Assembly (NCBI RefSeq): GCF_006783905.1
Contig: NZ_VFPE01000002.1
Location: forward strand, 372,001 to 436,000
Length of the DNA: 64,000 nt
Source of the DNA: Microbacterium kyungheense
Lineage (GTDB): Bacteria > Actinomycetota > Actinomycetes > Actinomycetales > Microbacteriaceae
Direction: 5' to 3'
The notes beneath the pieces were generated by a model, which ran no database searches, was not told the DNA's origin, and saw only the letters and a program-made list of their open reading frames with translations. The position numbers and the translations under genes were made by a program. Shown here in pieces: positions 31,433-39,159 of the stretch (position 1 is the first letter of the stretch; every line of letters begins with the position of its first letter).

Positions 31433-32422
31433 TCAGCCGGCCGAGCGGGCGAAGGCCGCGATGCGATCGAACAGCGCATCGCGGTCTTCGTCGATGTGCT
31501 GCGACTCGGGGTGCGCGTCGTAATACGCGAGGATGCGTCGCGCACCCTCGTCGAACGTAACCGTGGTGCGGAACTCGGGCACCAGCTGCTGCACCTTCGA
31601 CACGTCGAACACCATCGAGTGGGCCTTGTCGCCGATGAGCGTCGGCCCGAGATCGGGCGCGAACGCCGCGATCGTGTCGGAGGCCACGTGGACGAGATCA
31701 GGGGATGCCACACCCGCCGCGTCGGCCAGCCACCCGTAGATCTGGTTCCACGTCGGCGCGTGCGTGCCGGTGATGGTGAACGCCTCGCCGATGGCGGCGG
31801 GATTGGCGAGCAGCCCCGTGAAGGCGACCGCGAAGTCGTCGCTGTGCGTGATGGTCCACAGGCTCGTGCCGTCGCCGTGGACGATGACCGGCCGACCCTC
31901 GCGCATCCGGGCGATGTCGGTCCAGTGGCCCAGCGTCGGCAGCATCCGCTCGTCGTACGTGTGCGAGGGGCGGATGATCGTCACCGGCAGTCCGCGGTCG
32001 CGGTGCGCGGCCACGAGCAGGTCCTCGCACGCGATCTTGTCGCGCGAGTACCGCCAGAACGGGTTGCGCAGCGGCGTGGACTCGGTCACCGGCAGGCGCC
32101 GCGGCGGCTTCTCGTACGCCGACGCCGAGCTGATGAACACGTACTGGCCGGTGCGGCCCTCGAACAGGTCGAGATCGGTCGCGATGTGCTCGGGGGTGAA
32201 CGCCAGGAACTCGGCGACCACGTCGAACCGCCGGTCGCCCAGCGCCGCACGCACGACGGCGGCGTCGCGGATGTCGGCCTGCACGACCCGCACCTCGGGC
32301 GGGAGGGGCCGGCGGGCGCTCCCGCGATTGAGGACCGTGACCTCATGCCCGAGGGCGACGGAGCGGCGGACGCACGCCGCGCTGATGGTCCCGGTACCGC
32401 CGATGTAGAGGATGCTCGTCAC
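31433..32422 (-). CDS. NAD-dependent epimerase/dehydratase-family protein
   Basis: 329-residue extended short-chain dehydrogenase. The NAD-binding fingerprint is LYIGGTGTISAACV near the N terminus, followed by VLNRGSARRPLPPEVRVVQADIRD. The catalytic pair is less standard than in typical epimerases: SSASAYEKPPRR holds the Ser/Tyr position and YSRDKIACEDLL the Lys. The family is often annotated as mRNA-binding CSP41-like or reductase; the substrate is unknown. The GTG start is 7 nt after TAGGCT on the minus strand (32430-32435), so the mRNA may be leaderless. Convergent with the ABC ATPase gene, 21 nt apart. Confidence 0.82.
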   Translation of the reverse strand: MTSILYIGGTGTISAACVRRSVALGHEVTVLNRGSARRPLPPEVRVVQADIRDAAVVRAALGDRRFDVVAEFLAFTPEHIATDLDLFEGRTGQYVFISSASAYEKPPRRLPVTESTPLRNPFWRYSRDKIACEDLLVAAHRDRGLPVTIIRPSHTYDERMLPTLGHWTDIARMREGRPVIVHGDGTSLWTITHSDDFAVAFTGLLANPAAIGEAFTITGTHAPTWNQIYGWLADAAGVASPDLVHVASDTIAAFAPDLGPTLIGDKAHSMVFDVSKVQQLVPEFRTTVTFDEGARRILAYYDAHPESQHIDEDRDALFDRIAAFARSAG

Positions 32423-32532
32423 GCTGGCGAGCCTAGCCGCCGCGGCCGACACCGGGCCACGGCGGCATTCCCCGGCTCGCGGTCAGCGAACACGCTGGAG
32501 CGATGTCGGCGCACGGTCCTACTGTGTCCCCC

Positions 32533-33849
32533 ATGAGCATCGACGAGTCGAACGTCAGCACTGCCGTCATCCGTCCGGGCGACCCCGACTGGGAGTCCGC
32601 CCGCAGATTCCACTCCGGCATCGGGGAGCCCGCCGCCGTCATCCGCGCCGACAGCGTCGACGATGTGCGCGGCGCCCTGCGCTACGCCGCCGCCGAGCGG
32701 CTCGAGGTCATGATCCGCGGCGGCGGTCACAGCGCATGGGGAGGGGTGCCGGGCGGTCTCACGCTCGACATCTCCGCCCTCGACGACATCTCCGTCGCCG
32801 GCACCCGCGTCCACGTCGGGGGCGGCGCGCAATGGGGCGCCGTGGCGCATGAGCTCGCCGCGCACGGCCTCGGCCTGAGCTCCGGAGACACCGCCTCGGT
32901 CGGGGTCGGCGGGCTCACCCTGGGGGGCGGCATCGGCTGGATGGTGCGCGCGTGGGGCCTGGCGGCCGACCAGCTCGTCGGTGCCGAGCTCGTGACCGCC
33001 GGCGGCGAGGTCGTCGAGGTCTCCGAGGCGTCTCATCCCGAGCTGATGTGGGCCCTGCGCGGCGGCGGCGGCAACTTCGGGGTGGTCACGCGGTTCGACT
33101 TCGAGGCGCACGCGCTGGCGGGAGTGGTGGTGGGCGTGTACGGCGTCCAGGGCGACGCGCGCCCGATCCTGCGGGTGCTGCGCGACCTGCTCGCCACCGC
33201 GCCGCGCGAGCTCACCGTGACGTACATGGACGTCCCGGCGATGGACCCGAACGCGCCGGCGGGCGCGTCGATCACCGCCGTCTGGGCCGGCACCGACGGG
33301 GCCGCCGCCCGCGCCGCACTCGCGCCGCTCGCCGGCGCCCCCGGCGTGACCGAGCGCGAGTTCGGCGCGCAGGACTACCCCGATGTGCTCATGGAGGCGC
33401 CGGAGTTCGATCCCGAACACCCGATGCCCGGCTTCGTCGGAGGCAACACGCTGCTTCCGGTGCTCGACGACGACGTGATCGACCGGCTCGTCGGCTTCCG
33501 TGCGCAGAACCCCGCATCGGTCGTGCTGCTGCGCTCGCTCGGAGGCGCGTACGGCGACGTGGCGCAGGATGCCACGCCGTTTCCGGCGCGGCACGCGACG
33601 TGGTTCGCGATGGCCGGTGCCTTCGACGTGCCCGGCATGCTCGACGCCGACGCGCGCGAGGCCGCGGTGCAGGCGTGGGCCGCGATCGAGGCGAAGGGGG
33701 CCGGGGTCTACGGCAACTTCATCGCGTCCGCCGATGCGACCGTCGCGGCGCGCATGTATCCGCCGGCCACGATGGCGCGCCTGGCGGCCGTCAAGCGCGA
33801 GTGGGACCCGGCGAACATCTTCTGCCGCAACCACAACGTGCAGCCCTGA
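32533..33849 (+). CDS. FAD-linked oxidase with BBE domain
   Basis: 438-residue flavoenzyme of the vanillyl-alcohol-oxidase/berberine-bridge-enzyme type. The FAD domain shows VMIRGGGHSAWG (His for covalent attachment to the flavin 8-methyl), SSGDTASVGVGGLTLGGGIGWMVR and LMWALRGGGGNFGVV. The second, cysteinyl attachment position common in bicovalent enzymes is replaced by SVGVGGLTLGGG without Cys, so single covalent linkage is predicted. The C-terminal BBE element ends ANIFCRNHNVQP. The substrate (sugar, alkaloid or polyketide) is unknown. The ATG lies 7 nt after TACTGT (32520-32525), consistent with a leaderless message. A strong terminator follows. Confidence 0.87.
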   Translation: MSIDESNVSTAVIRPGDPDWESARRFHSGIGEPAAVIRADSVDDVRGALRYAAAERLEVMIRGGGHSAWGGVPGGLTLDISALDDISVAGTRVHVGGGAQWGAVAHELAAHGLGLSSGDTASVGVGGLTLGGGIGWMVRAWGLAADQLVGAELVTAGGEVVEVSEASHPELMWALRGGGGNFGVVTRFDFEAHALAGVVVGVYGVQGDARPILRVLRDLLATAPRELTVTYMDVPAMDPNAPAGASITAVWAGTDGAAARAALAPLAGAPGVTEREFGAQDYPDVLMEAPEFDPEHPMPGFVGGNTLLPVLDDDVIDRLVGFRAQNPASVVLLRSLGGAYGDVAQDATPFPARHATWFAMAGAFDVPGMLDADAREAAVQAWAAIEAKGAGVYGNFIASADATVAARMYPPATMARLAAVKREWDPANIFCRNHNVQP

Positions 33850-33864
33850 CCGACACACGCAAAG

Positions 33865-33901
33865 CCTGAGGGCGGGTTCCCGTGGGGAACCCGCCCTCAG
33901 G
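33865..33901. terminator. bidirectional hairpin terminator
   Basis: A perfect 17-bp inverted repeat (cctgagggcgggttccc, 3-nt loop, complement) lies between the convergent FAD oxidase and gnd genes. It has no U-tract on either side but is by far the strongest hairpin in that gap, so it probably serves both genes. Confidence 0.85.
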
Positions 33902-33916
33902 CGTGCGACGTGGGCG

Positions 33917-35527
33917 TCAGTGGGTGTCTTCCGCCTCGATCTCGGTGCGGTCGGCCGACCACAGCGTGTGGAACGTGCCCGGCTTGTCGACCCGCTTGTA
34001 GGTGTGTGCGCCGAAGAAGTCGCGCTGCCCCTGGATGAGGGCGGCGGGAAGGCGCTCGGCGCGCAGGCCGTCGTAGTACGCGAGCGACGACGAGAACGCG
34101 GGAGCGGGGATGCCGACCTTCGCGGAGGTCGCGACGACCTCGCGCCAGGCGTCCTGTGCGCGGGTGAACACGTCGACGAAGAACGGCGCCGTGAGCAGCA
34201 CGGGCAGGTCGGGCGTCTCGGCGTACGCGTCGGTGATGCGGTTGAGGAAGCGCGCGCGGATGATGCAGCCGCCGCGCCAGATCGACGCGATCTTTCCCAG
34301 GTCGATGTTCCAGCCGTACTCGGCCGCGCCGGCGCGGATCTCGTCGAAGCCCTGCGAGTACGCCACGATCTTCGATGCGTAGAGCGCGAGGCGCACCTGC
34401 TCGATGAAGGCGTCGGCGTCGTCGGCGGTGAAGCCTTCGTTCGGGCCCGGCAGATCGCGCGAGATCTCGCGCTGCTCGAGGTGCGACGACAGCGAGCGGG
34501 CGAAGGTCGCCTCGGCGATACCCGAGACGGGCACGCCGAGCGAGAGCGCCGTCTGCACGGTCCACGCGCCGGTGCCCTTGGCGCCGGCCTGGTCGAGGAT
34601 CACGTCGACGAGCGGCTTGCCGGTCTCGGCATCCACCTGGCGCAGCACCTCGGCGGTGATCTCGATGAGGTACGACTCGAGCTCGCCGCGGTTCCACTCG
34701 GCGAAGACGTCGGCGATCTCGGCGGGGGTCTTGCCGGTGCCGCGGCGGATCAGGTCGTACGCCTCGGCGATCAGCTGCATGTCGGCGTACTCGATGCCGT
34801 TGTGCACCATCTTCACGAAGTGGCCGGCTCCGTCGTGGCCGACGTGCGTGACGCACGGCTCGCCCTCGGCGACGGCGGCGATGGAGCGGAGGATCGGGCC
34901 GAGGGTCACCCACGACTCGTCCGAGCCGCCGGGCATGAGGGACGGGCCGAGCAGCGCGCCCTCCTCGCCGCCCGAGACGCCCATGCCGACGAAGTTGACG
35001 CCGGTCTCGCGGACGGCCTTCTCGCGGCGGATGGTGTCGGTGAACAGCGCGTTGCCGCCGTCGACGATGATGTCGCCCGGCTCGAACACCTCGAGCAGCG
35101 AGTCGATGACCGCATCGGTGGGCGCGCCGGCCTTGACCATGATGACGGCGGTGCGGGGCTTGTGCAGCGACGCGGCGAACTCGTCGTACGAGAACGCGGG
35201 GACGAAGCCCGCTTCGGGGTGCTCGGCGACCAGTTCGTCGGTCTTGGCACGGCTGCGGTTGAACACCGCGACCGTGTTGCCCTCACGCGAGGCGAGGTTG
35301 CGCGCGAGGTTGGATCCCATCACCGCGAGACCCACGACGCCGATGTTGGCGGTCGTCGCCGCGGCAGTGCCCTCGGGGCCCTCCGCAGCCGGAGCCGGGC
35401 GGGGCACATCCTCGGGTGCCGGTGCCGACTCGTGGGCTGTCGTCGCCTCGTCCGGCGCCTGGTCCTGGTCGGTCGAGATATTCGTCTGGGCCTGCTCGCC
35501 GACGGGCGAGGAGTCATTCGAGGACAC
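33917..35527 (-). CDS. gnd: 6-phosphogluconate dehydrogenase (decarboxylating) with N-terminal extension
   Basis: 536-residue NADP-dependent 6-phosphogluconate dehydrogenase of the pentose phosphate pathway, giving ribulose-5-phosphate and CO2. The enzyme core starts near residue 61 with IGVVGLAVMGSNLARN, then NRSRAKTDEL (NADP recognition), GVSGGEEGALLGPSLMPGG (substrate), GHFVKMVHNGIEYADMQ (catalytic Lys/Asn) and the C-terminal DFFGAHTYKRVDKPGTFHTLW. About 60 Ala/Pro/Glu/Ser-rich residues precede the usual start. The GTG start is supported by AGGAG five bases upstream, so the extension is probably translated; its purpose is unknown. It is divergent from the gluconate kinase gene that supplies its substrate. 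Confidence 0.95.
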   Translation of the reverse strand: MSSNDSSPVGEQAQTNISTDQDQAPDEATTAHESAPAPEDVPRPAPAAEGPEGTAAATTANIGVVGLAVMGSNLARNLASREGNTVAVFNRSRAKTDELVAEHPEAGFVPAFSYDEFAASLHKPRTAVIMVKAGAPTDAVIDSLLEVFEPGDIIVDGGNALFTDTIRREKAVRETGVNFVGMGVSGGEEGALLGPSLMPGGSDESWVTLGPILRSIAAVAEGEPCVTHVGHDGAGHFVKMVHNGIEYADMQLIAEAYDLIRRGTGKTPAEIADVFAEWNRGELESYLIEITAEVLRQVDAETGKPLVDVILDQAGAKGTGAWTVQTALSLGVPVSGIAEATFARSLSSHLEQREISRDLPGPNEGFTADDADAFIEQVRLALYASKIVAYSQGFDEIRAGAAEYGWNIDLGKIASIWRGGCIIRARFLNRITDAYAETPDLPVLLTAPFFVDVFTRAQDAWREVVATSAKVGIPAPAFSSSLAYYDGLRAERLPAALIQGQRDFFGAHTYKRVDKPGTFHTLWSADRTEIEAEDTH

Positions 35528-35652
35528 GCTTGCTCCTGAGATCGTGGGACTTCATCCAGCCTAGAGTCTTGCTGATGCGTGTTACACCGTATGGCCGGCC
35601 GGTCACGCCGTGACGCGGACGGTTGTGAGCGCGCCTCGGGTAGCGTGGGCGC

Positions 35653-36162
35653 GTGAAGACGGCACCCCGCATCGTGGTGATGGGCCCCGCAGGGTCGGGC
35701 AAGAGCGTCATCGGCGCGGAGCTTGCACAGCTGCTCGGCCTGCCGTTCGTGGACGCCGACGACCTTCACCCGGCGCAGAACGTCGCGAAGATGGCGGCCG
35801 GTACGCCGCTGGACGACGACGATCGGATGCCGTGGCTCGATGTCGTCGCGGCGGAGCTGCGCCGGCACGCCGACGGCGCGGTGATCGCGTGTTCCGCGCT
35901 GGCCCGCCGCTACCGCGACCGGATCCGGGCGATCTCACCGGATGCGTGGTTCGTCGAGCTGCGTGTGGACCGAGGCGAGCTGGCGCGGCGCATGACGACG
36001 CGTGAGCACTTCATGCCGTCCTCGCTGCTGGACTCGCAGCTGGATGCGCTCGAGCACCTCGGGGACGACGAGGCGGGTGCCGCTGTGGTGAACGACGCGG
36101 AGCCCGCCGAGGTGGTGGACCGGATCCGCGCGGCCCTCAGCGCGCGTCAGTCCTTGCGGTAG
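35653..36162 (+). CDS. gntK: gluconokinase
   Basis: 169-residue P-loop kinase that phosphorylates D-gluconate to 6-phosphogluconate. It has the Walker A VMGPAGSGKSV (10-19), VDADDLHPAQNVAKMAAGTPLDDDDRMPWL (substrate-binding signature of the GntK/IdnK family), [13 protein letters not shown] and the lid-like REHFMPSSLLDSQLDALE. The protein is complete and of normal length. The GTG lies 6 nt after TAGCGT (35641-35646), so the message is probably leaderless. Gluconate taken up by the cell would feed straight into the divergently encoded gnd. Its 3' end overlaps a small membrane-protein gene by 16 nt. Confidence 0.92.
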   Translation: MKTAPRIVVMGPAGSGKSVIGAELAQLLGLPFVDADDLHPAQNVAKMAAGTPLDDDDRMPWLDVVAAELRRHADGAVIACSALARRYRDRIRAISPDAWFVELRVDRGELARRMTTREHFMPSSLLDSQLDALEHLGDDEAGAAVVNDAEPAEVVDRIRAALSARQSLR

Positions 36163-36269
36163 GCGTCCCGGCCGAGGCCCCAGAACGCGAGGACCGTCCC
36201 GACGGCGCCGACCAGGGCCATCGCGCCGATCAGCCAGAGCAGGGCGTGAGACCAGAAGCCGTATTCCAT
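36147..36269 (-). CDS. small single-pass membrane protein
   Basis: 40-residue protein MEYGFWSHALLWLIGAMALV... with one hydrophobic helix (~8-32) and a short basic/acidic tail (GLGRDAYRKD). A GGAGGA ribosome-binding site lies five bases before the ATG, which argues that it is really translated despite its size. The function is unknown; small proteins like this often associate with larger membrane complexes. Its last 16 bases overlap the end of gntK on the other strand, so the two mRNAs converge. Confidence 0.65.
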   Translation of the reverse strand: MEYGFWSHALLWLIGAMALVGAVGTVLAFWGLGRDAYRKD

Positions 36270-36325
36270 GGGGTCCTCCGTGGGCGGGGAAGCAGGTGCG
36301 TTCTTCATCGTAGCGGGGGCGCTGG

Positions 36326-36535
36326 TAGACTCGTGTCGAACTTCGGCGAGGGATGCCTCGCGCCCGCCGTTCGCGGTGGGATGCGGCATCCGTGATCGAC
36401 GCGGTGGAGCCGGCCCCTGGGGCTTTCCTCACGCGCGCGCGTTCGAGTCGAAAAGGCAGAACTGCCGCCCTCATACCCGGGCCCGCTCCGCGCAGGCCAG
36501 CAGATAAGGGGCCATGCGCCCCGCAAGGAGAAGAC
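36326..36535 (+). promoter_or_regulatory. promoter and long leader of rplY
   Basis: A TAGACT -10 box (36326-36331) is about 205 nt before the rplY ATG, leaving a long untranslated leader. Close to the start, ggggc-catgc-gcccc (36508-36522) forms a small hairpin right before the AAGGAG ribosome-binding site (36525-36530). Long leaders of ribosomal protein genes often mediate autoregulation; that role here is inference. Confidence 0.5.
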
Positions 36536-37171
36536 ATGTCGACTGAGACCGACAACAAGGTCGCGGCCGAGTTCCGCGAGAACTTCGGCAAGGGCTACGC
36601 CCGCCGCCTCCGCGCCGCCGGCAAGATCCCCGCGGTCATCTACGGCCACGGCACCGACCCGGTGCACGTCGCTCTTCCCGGCCACCAGGTGTCGCTGCTC
36701 ATCCGTCGCGCCAACGCCGTGCTCGAGCTCGACCTCGACGGCAAGTCGCAGCTGACGCTGGTCAAGGATGTCCAGAAGGACCCGGTGCACCAGATCATCG
36801 AGCACATCGACCTCCTCGTCGTGAAGAAGGGCGAGAAGGTCGAGATCGAGGTCCCGATCGTCGTCGTGGGTGAGCCGTTCGCCGGCACCATTGCCAACCT
36901 CGACAACGCCACTGTCACCGTCCAGGCCGAGGCCACGCACATCCCCGAGCACATCGAGGTCGACGTGGAAGGCCTCGAGGAGGGCGCGCACATCACCGCC
37001 GGCGACCTGAAGCTGCCCAAGGGCTCCACCCTGGTGGCGGACGCCGAGCTGCTGATCGTCGCCATCTCGGTCCCGGCCGCGACCATCGCCGCCGAGGACG
37101 AGATCGCCGAGGCCGACGCGGAGGCTGCCGCCGAGCAGTCCGAGGCCGCCGAAGAGCCCGCCGCGGAGTAA
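36536..37171 (+). CDS. rplY: 50S ribosomal protein L25/general stress protein Ctc
   Basis: 211-residue long form of L25 (TL5/Ctc type). The N-terminal 5S rRNA-binding domain is seen in NFGKGYARRLRAAGKIPAVIYGHGTDPVHVALPG and the second beta domain in VEIEVPIVVVGEP...ATHIPEHIEVDVEGLEEGAHITAGDLKLPKGSTL. The C-terminal tail is Ala/Glu rich. It binds 5S rRNA on the large subunit and is linked with stress tolerance in Bacillus. A clear AAGGAG lies before the ATG. In related genomes rplY is directly followed by pth; here a four-gene island comes between them. Confidence 0.95.
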   Translation: MSTETDNKVAAEFRENFGKGYARRLRAAGKIPAVIYGHGTDPVHVALPGHQVSLLIRRANAVLELDLDGKSQLTLVKDVQKDPVHQIIEHIDLLVVKKGEKVEIEVPIVVVGEPFAGTIANLDNATVTVQAEATHIPEHIEVDVEGLEEGAHITAGDLKLPKGSTLVADAELLIVAISVPAATIAAEDEIAEADAEAAAEQSEAAEEPAAE

Positions 37172-37179
37172 TCCCGTCA

Positions 37180-37219
37180 CGAAGGCCCGTCACGACCGTC
37201 CGGTCGCGGCGGGCCTTCG
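37180..37219. terminator. terminator between rplY and the TetR gene
   Basis: A 10-bp stem (cgaaggcccg/cgggccttcg) with an inner cgaccg/cggtcg helix sits between the convergent rplY and TetR genes and is followed by tcgtcgtgt. It can serve both directions. Confidence 0.8.
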
Positions 37220-37239
37220 TCGTGTCCGGGCGCGGCCGC

Positions 37240-37878
37240 TCACGCGCCGAAGAGGACGCGGGATGCCGCGGGCTCGAGCCGCTCGGCGATGCCGTGGAGC
37301 GAATCCTGGAGCAGATCGACGAGCTGGTCGTCGGTGAGCTGCTCGCCGATCGCGGCGTCGACGAGCGCCTGCTCCGTGAAGGCCAGCCATCCCCGCAGGC
37401 CGATGAGCAGGCGCGGCGACGGCTCGGCGCCGAGCTCGCGGAACAGCGAGACGACGCGCTCGGTCTGCAGCAGGCGGGCCTGCTCGACGACGGCGCGGAT
37501 CTGCGGGTCGCCGCTGGCGGGGCCGCGGACGAGGGAGGAGAAGGTCCCCGCGTGTGCGCGCACGAACCCGACGGTGCGGCGCAGCGTGTCGGTCAGCCGG
37601 GGGAGAGGGGCAAGGCCCGGGTCGGGCTCGGTCGCCTGGAGCATGCTGTCGCCGGCGGTCCGGACGACCTCGCGCTGGAATCCCTGGCGAGACCCGAAGT
37701 AGTGGAAGAGCAGGGCGCGCGACACGCCGGCATCCGCGGCGAGGATCTCGATGTTCAACTCGCCGAGAGGGTGCTCGGCGAGGGCGGCGACGCCGAGCGC
37801 GATCAGCTGAGCGCGGCGCTCCTCGGGCGACAGCCGTGCGCGTCGCACGGCGGGCGACTCCTCGACGCTCGCTGCCAT
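37240..37878 (-). CDS. TetR-family transcriptional regulator
   Basis: 212-residue TetR-type repressor. The HTH is in RRAQLIALGVAALAEHPLGELNIEILAADAGVSRALLFHYFGSRQGFQREVV, with the classical ALLFHYF recognition helix. The C-terminal ligand-binding part (~75-212) has no recognisable motif beyond family helices. The ATG is 6 nt after TAGTCT on the minus strand (37885-37890). The divergent region holds TATTGAC direct repeats 21 bp apart and TTGAC-N5-GTCAA, which overlaps the -35 of the DUF6230 gene, so this regulator probably represses the DUF6230-DUF6114 operon and itself. Confidence 0.9.
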   Translation of the reverse strand: MAASVEESPAVRRARLSPEERRAQLIALGVAALAEHPLGELNIEILAADAGVSRALLFHYFGSRQGFQREVVRTAGDSMLQATEPDPGLAPLPRLTDTLRRTVGFVRAHAGTFSSLVRGPASGDPQIRAVVEQARLLQTERVVSLFRELGAEPSPRLLIGLRGWLAFTEQALVDAAIGEQLTDDQLVDLLQDSLHGIAERLEPAASRVLFGA

Positions 37879-37934
37879 GCTCCGAGACTAGCTGCGCACC
37901 CCCGGCGCCCGTCGCACCGCGGAGACGCGATCGT

Positions 37935-37987
37935 TATTGACTCCGAGTGAATAGCTATTGACGGATAGTCAACAAGGTCCGTAATGT
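37935..37987 (+). promoter_or_regulatory. promoter/operator of the DUF6230 operon
   Basis: TATTGAC occurs at 37935-37941 and 37956-37962, two helical turns apart. The second copy forms TTGAC-GGATA-GTCAA (37958-37972), a 15-bp inverted repeat. TTGACG (37958-37963) with an 18-nt spacer and TAATGT (37982-37987) make a near-consensus promoter. A repressor bound to the inverted repeat would cover the -35; the divergent TetR is the obvious candidate. Confidence 0.65.
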
Positions 37988-38035
37988 CGCCGTGGCGGTG
38001 CATCGCCGCCGACTTCACTGCATCAAGGAGGATCT

Positions 38036-38629
38036 ATGAAGTTCCCTTCGCTCAAGGGCACCCGCCTCGGCCGGGTCGTCATCGCGGCGGTCCCGGTCGG
38101 CATCGCCGCGAGCCTCGTCATGACCGGCGTCGCCAACGGCGCGGTGCCGGTCTCGTTCGCGGTCTCGGGGAGTCAGTTCAAGATCGCGGCGGCCTCGCTG
38201 GACGGCACGGCGTTCTCGCAGTACGCGGGCGTCGCTGCGGAGAAGAACGGCACACCCCACCCGGTCGCGATCTCGAACATCGGCACCGCCTCGCTGTCCG
38301 ACCTCTGCCAGTCCGTCGTGACCGACACGCCGCTCGGCAAGGTCGGTCTCCTCATCTCGGCGGGCGGCGGCGGCAACCCGGCCACGGCGACCGACCTGCA
38401 GATCGGCCTCACAGACCTTCAAGGCGACGCCACGTTCGGCAAGATCCGCATCGGCGTCGACGCGTCCACCGTCAACACGCCGGCCAAGGGCGAGGCCGGC
38501 GGGTTCGCCCAGGACGCCGACACCATCAAGATCACGGGCCTCAAGCAGACGGCCTGGAGCACGCAGGCCGGCGTCTTCACGCTCAACGGCCTGCACCTGC
38601 AGCTCACCAACGGCCAGGAGTGCTTCTGA
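38036..38629 (+). CDS. DUF6230-family exported protein
   Basis: 197-residue exported protein that matches my memory of DUF6230, a family frequent in Streptomyces and Micrococcales and often misnamed cholesterol esterase. A positively charged start (MKFPSLKGTRLGRVV) leads into a hydrophobic segment (~15-35) ending in NGAVP, which could be a signal peptide or anchor. The remainder is a beta-rich domain (VPVSFAVSGSQFKIAAASLDGTAF...) with two cysteines (~92 and near the C terminus). Function is unknown. A strong AAGGAGGAT ribosome-binding site precedes the ATG. A DUF6114 gene follows, the usual partner. Confidence 0.78.
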   Translation: MKFPSLKGTRLGRVVIAAVPVGIAASLVMTGVANGAVPVSFAVSGSQFKIAAASLDGTAFSQYAGVAAEKNGTPHPVAISNIGTASLSDLCQSVVTDTPLGKVGLLISAGGGGNPATATDLQIGLTDLQGDATFGKIRIGVDASTVNTPAKGEAGGFAQDADTIKITGLKQTAWSTQAGVFTLNGLHLQLTNGQECF

Positions 38630-38712
38630 CCCGGCGCCCGCGAGGGCGTTGACCCGCGGGGCGGGCACCGGCTGCCCGCCCCGCACCCCGCACGACGACG
38701 AAGGAGTCCCGG

Positions 38713-39159
38713 ATGCACCCCACCGATCCGCACACCCCCGACAGTCCGGACCGCGACGAAGCGGCTCCCGGTCGAGCGGCGACCTGGTTCCGGTCTCGAC
38801 CGGTCATCGGCGGCGGCATCGCCGTCCTCGGCGCCCTCGCGATGCTGCTGTCGACACAGCTCGACCTCGGCAACATCCGCGTGCACGTCGGCATCGAGGG
38901 CATGCAGGCCACGATCCTGCCGATCGTCATCGCGCTGGCGGGCATCCTCGCCGTCGTGATGCCCGCGCACCGCATCTTCTACGGCGTGATCGTCCTCGTC
39001 GGCTCCGTCTACTCGCTCGTCGCGGTCAACCTCGGCGGCTTCTTCGTGGGCTTCGTCCTCGGCTGCGTCGGCGGTGTCATGGTCGTCTCGTGGGCGCCCC
39101 GCCGCGCCGCGGCGGCCGAGGACGTGGATGCCGCACCCGCCGCGGAGGGGCACGCGTGA
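38713..39159 (+). CDS. DUF6114-family membrane protein
   Basis: 148-residue membrane protein of the DUF6114 type. A hydrophilic, Asp/Pro-rich N terminus (1-28) is followed by about four hydrophobic helices: IGGGIAVLGALAMLLS, ATILPIVIALAGILAVVM, IFYGVIVLVGSVYSLVAVNL and GFFVGFVLGCVGGVMVVSW. It probably forms a membrane platform for the DUF6230 protein encoded upstream; the molecular function is unknown. AAGGAG lies seven bases before the ATG. Its stop overlaps the GTG of the next, secreted protein gene. Confidence 0.78.
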   Translation: MHPTDPHTPDSPDRDEAAPGRAATWFRSRPVIGGGIAVLGALAMLLSTQLDLGNIRVHVGIEGMQATILPIVIALAGILAVVMPAHRIFYGVIVLVGSVYSLVAVNLGGFFVGFVLGCVGGVMVVSWAPRRAAAAEDVDAAPAAEGHA

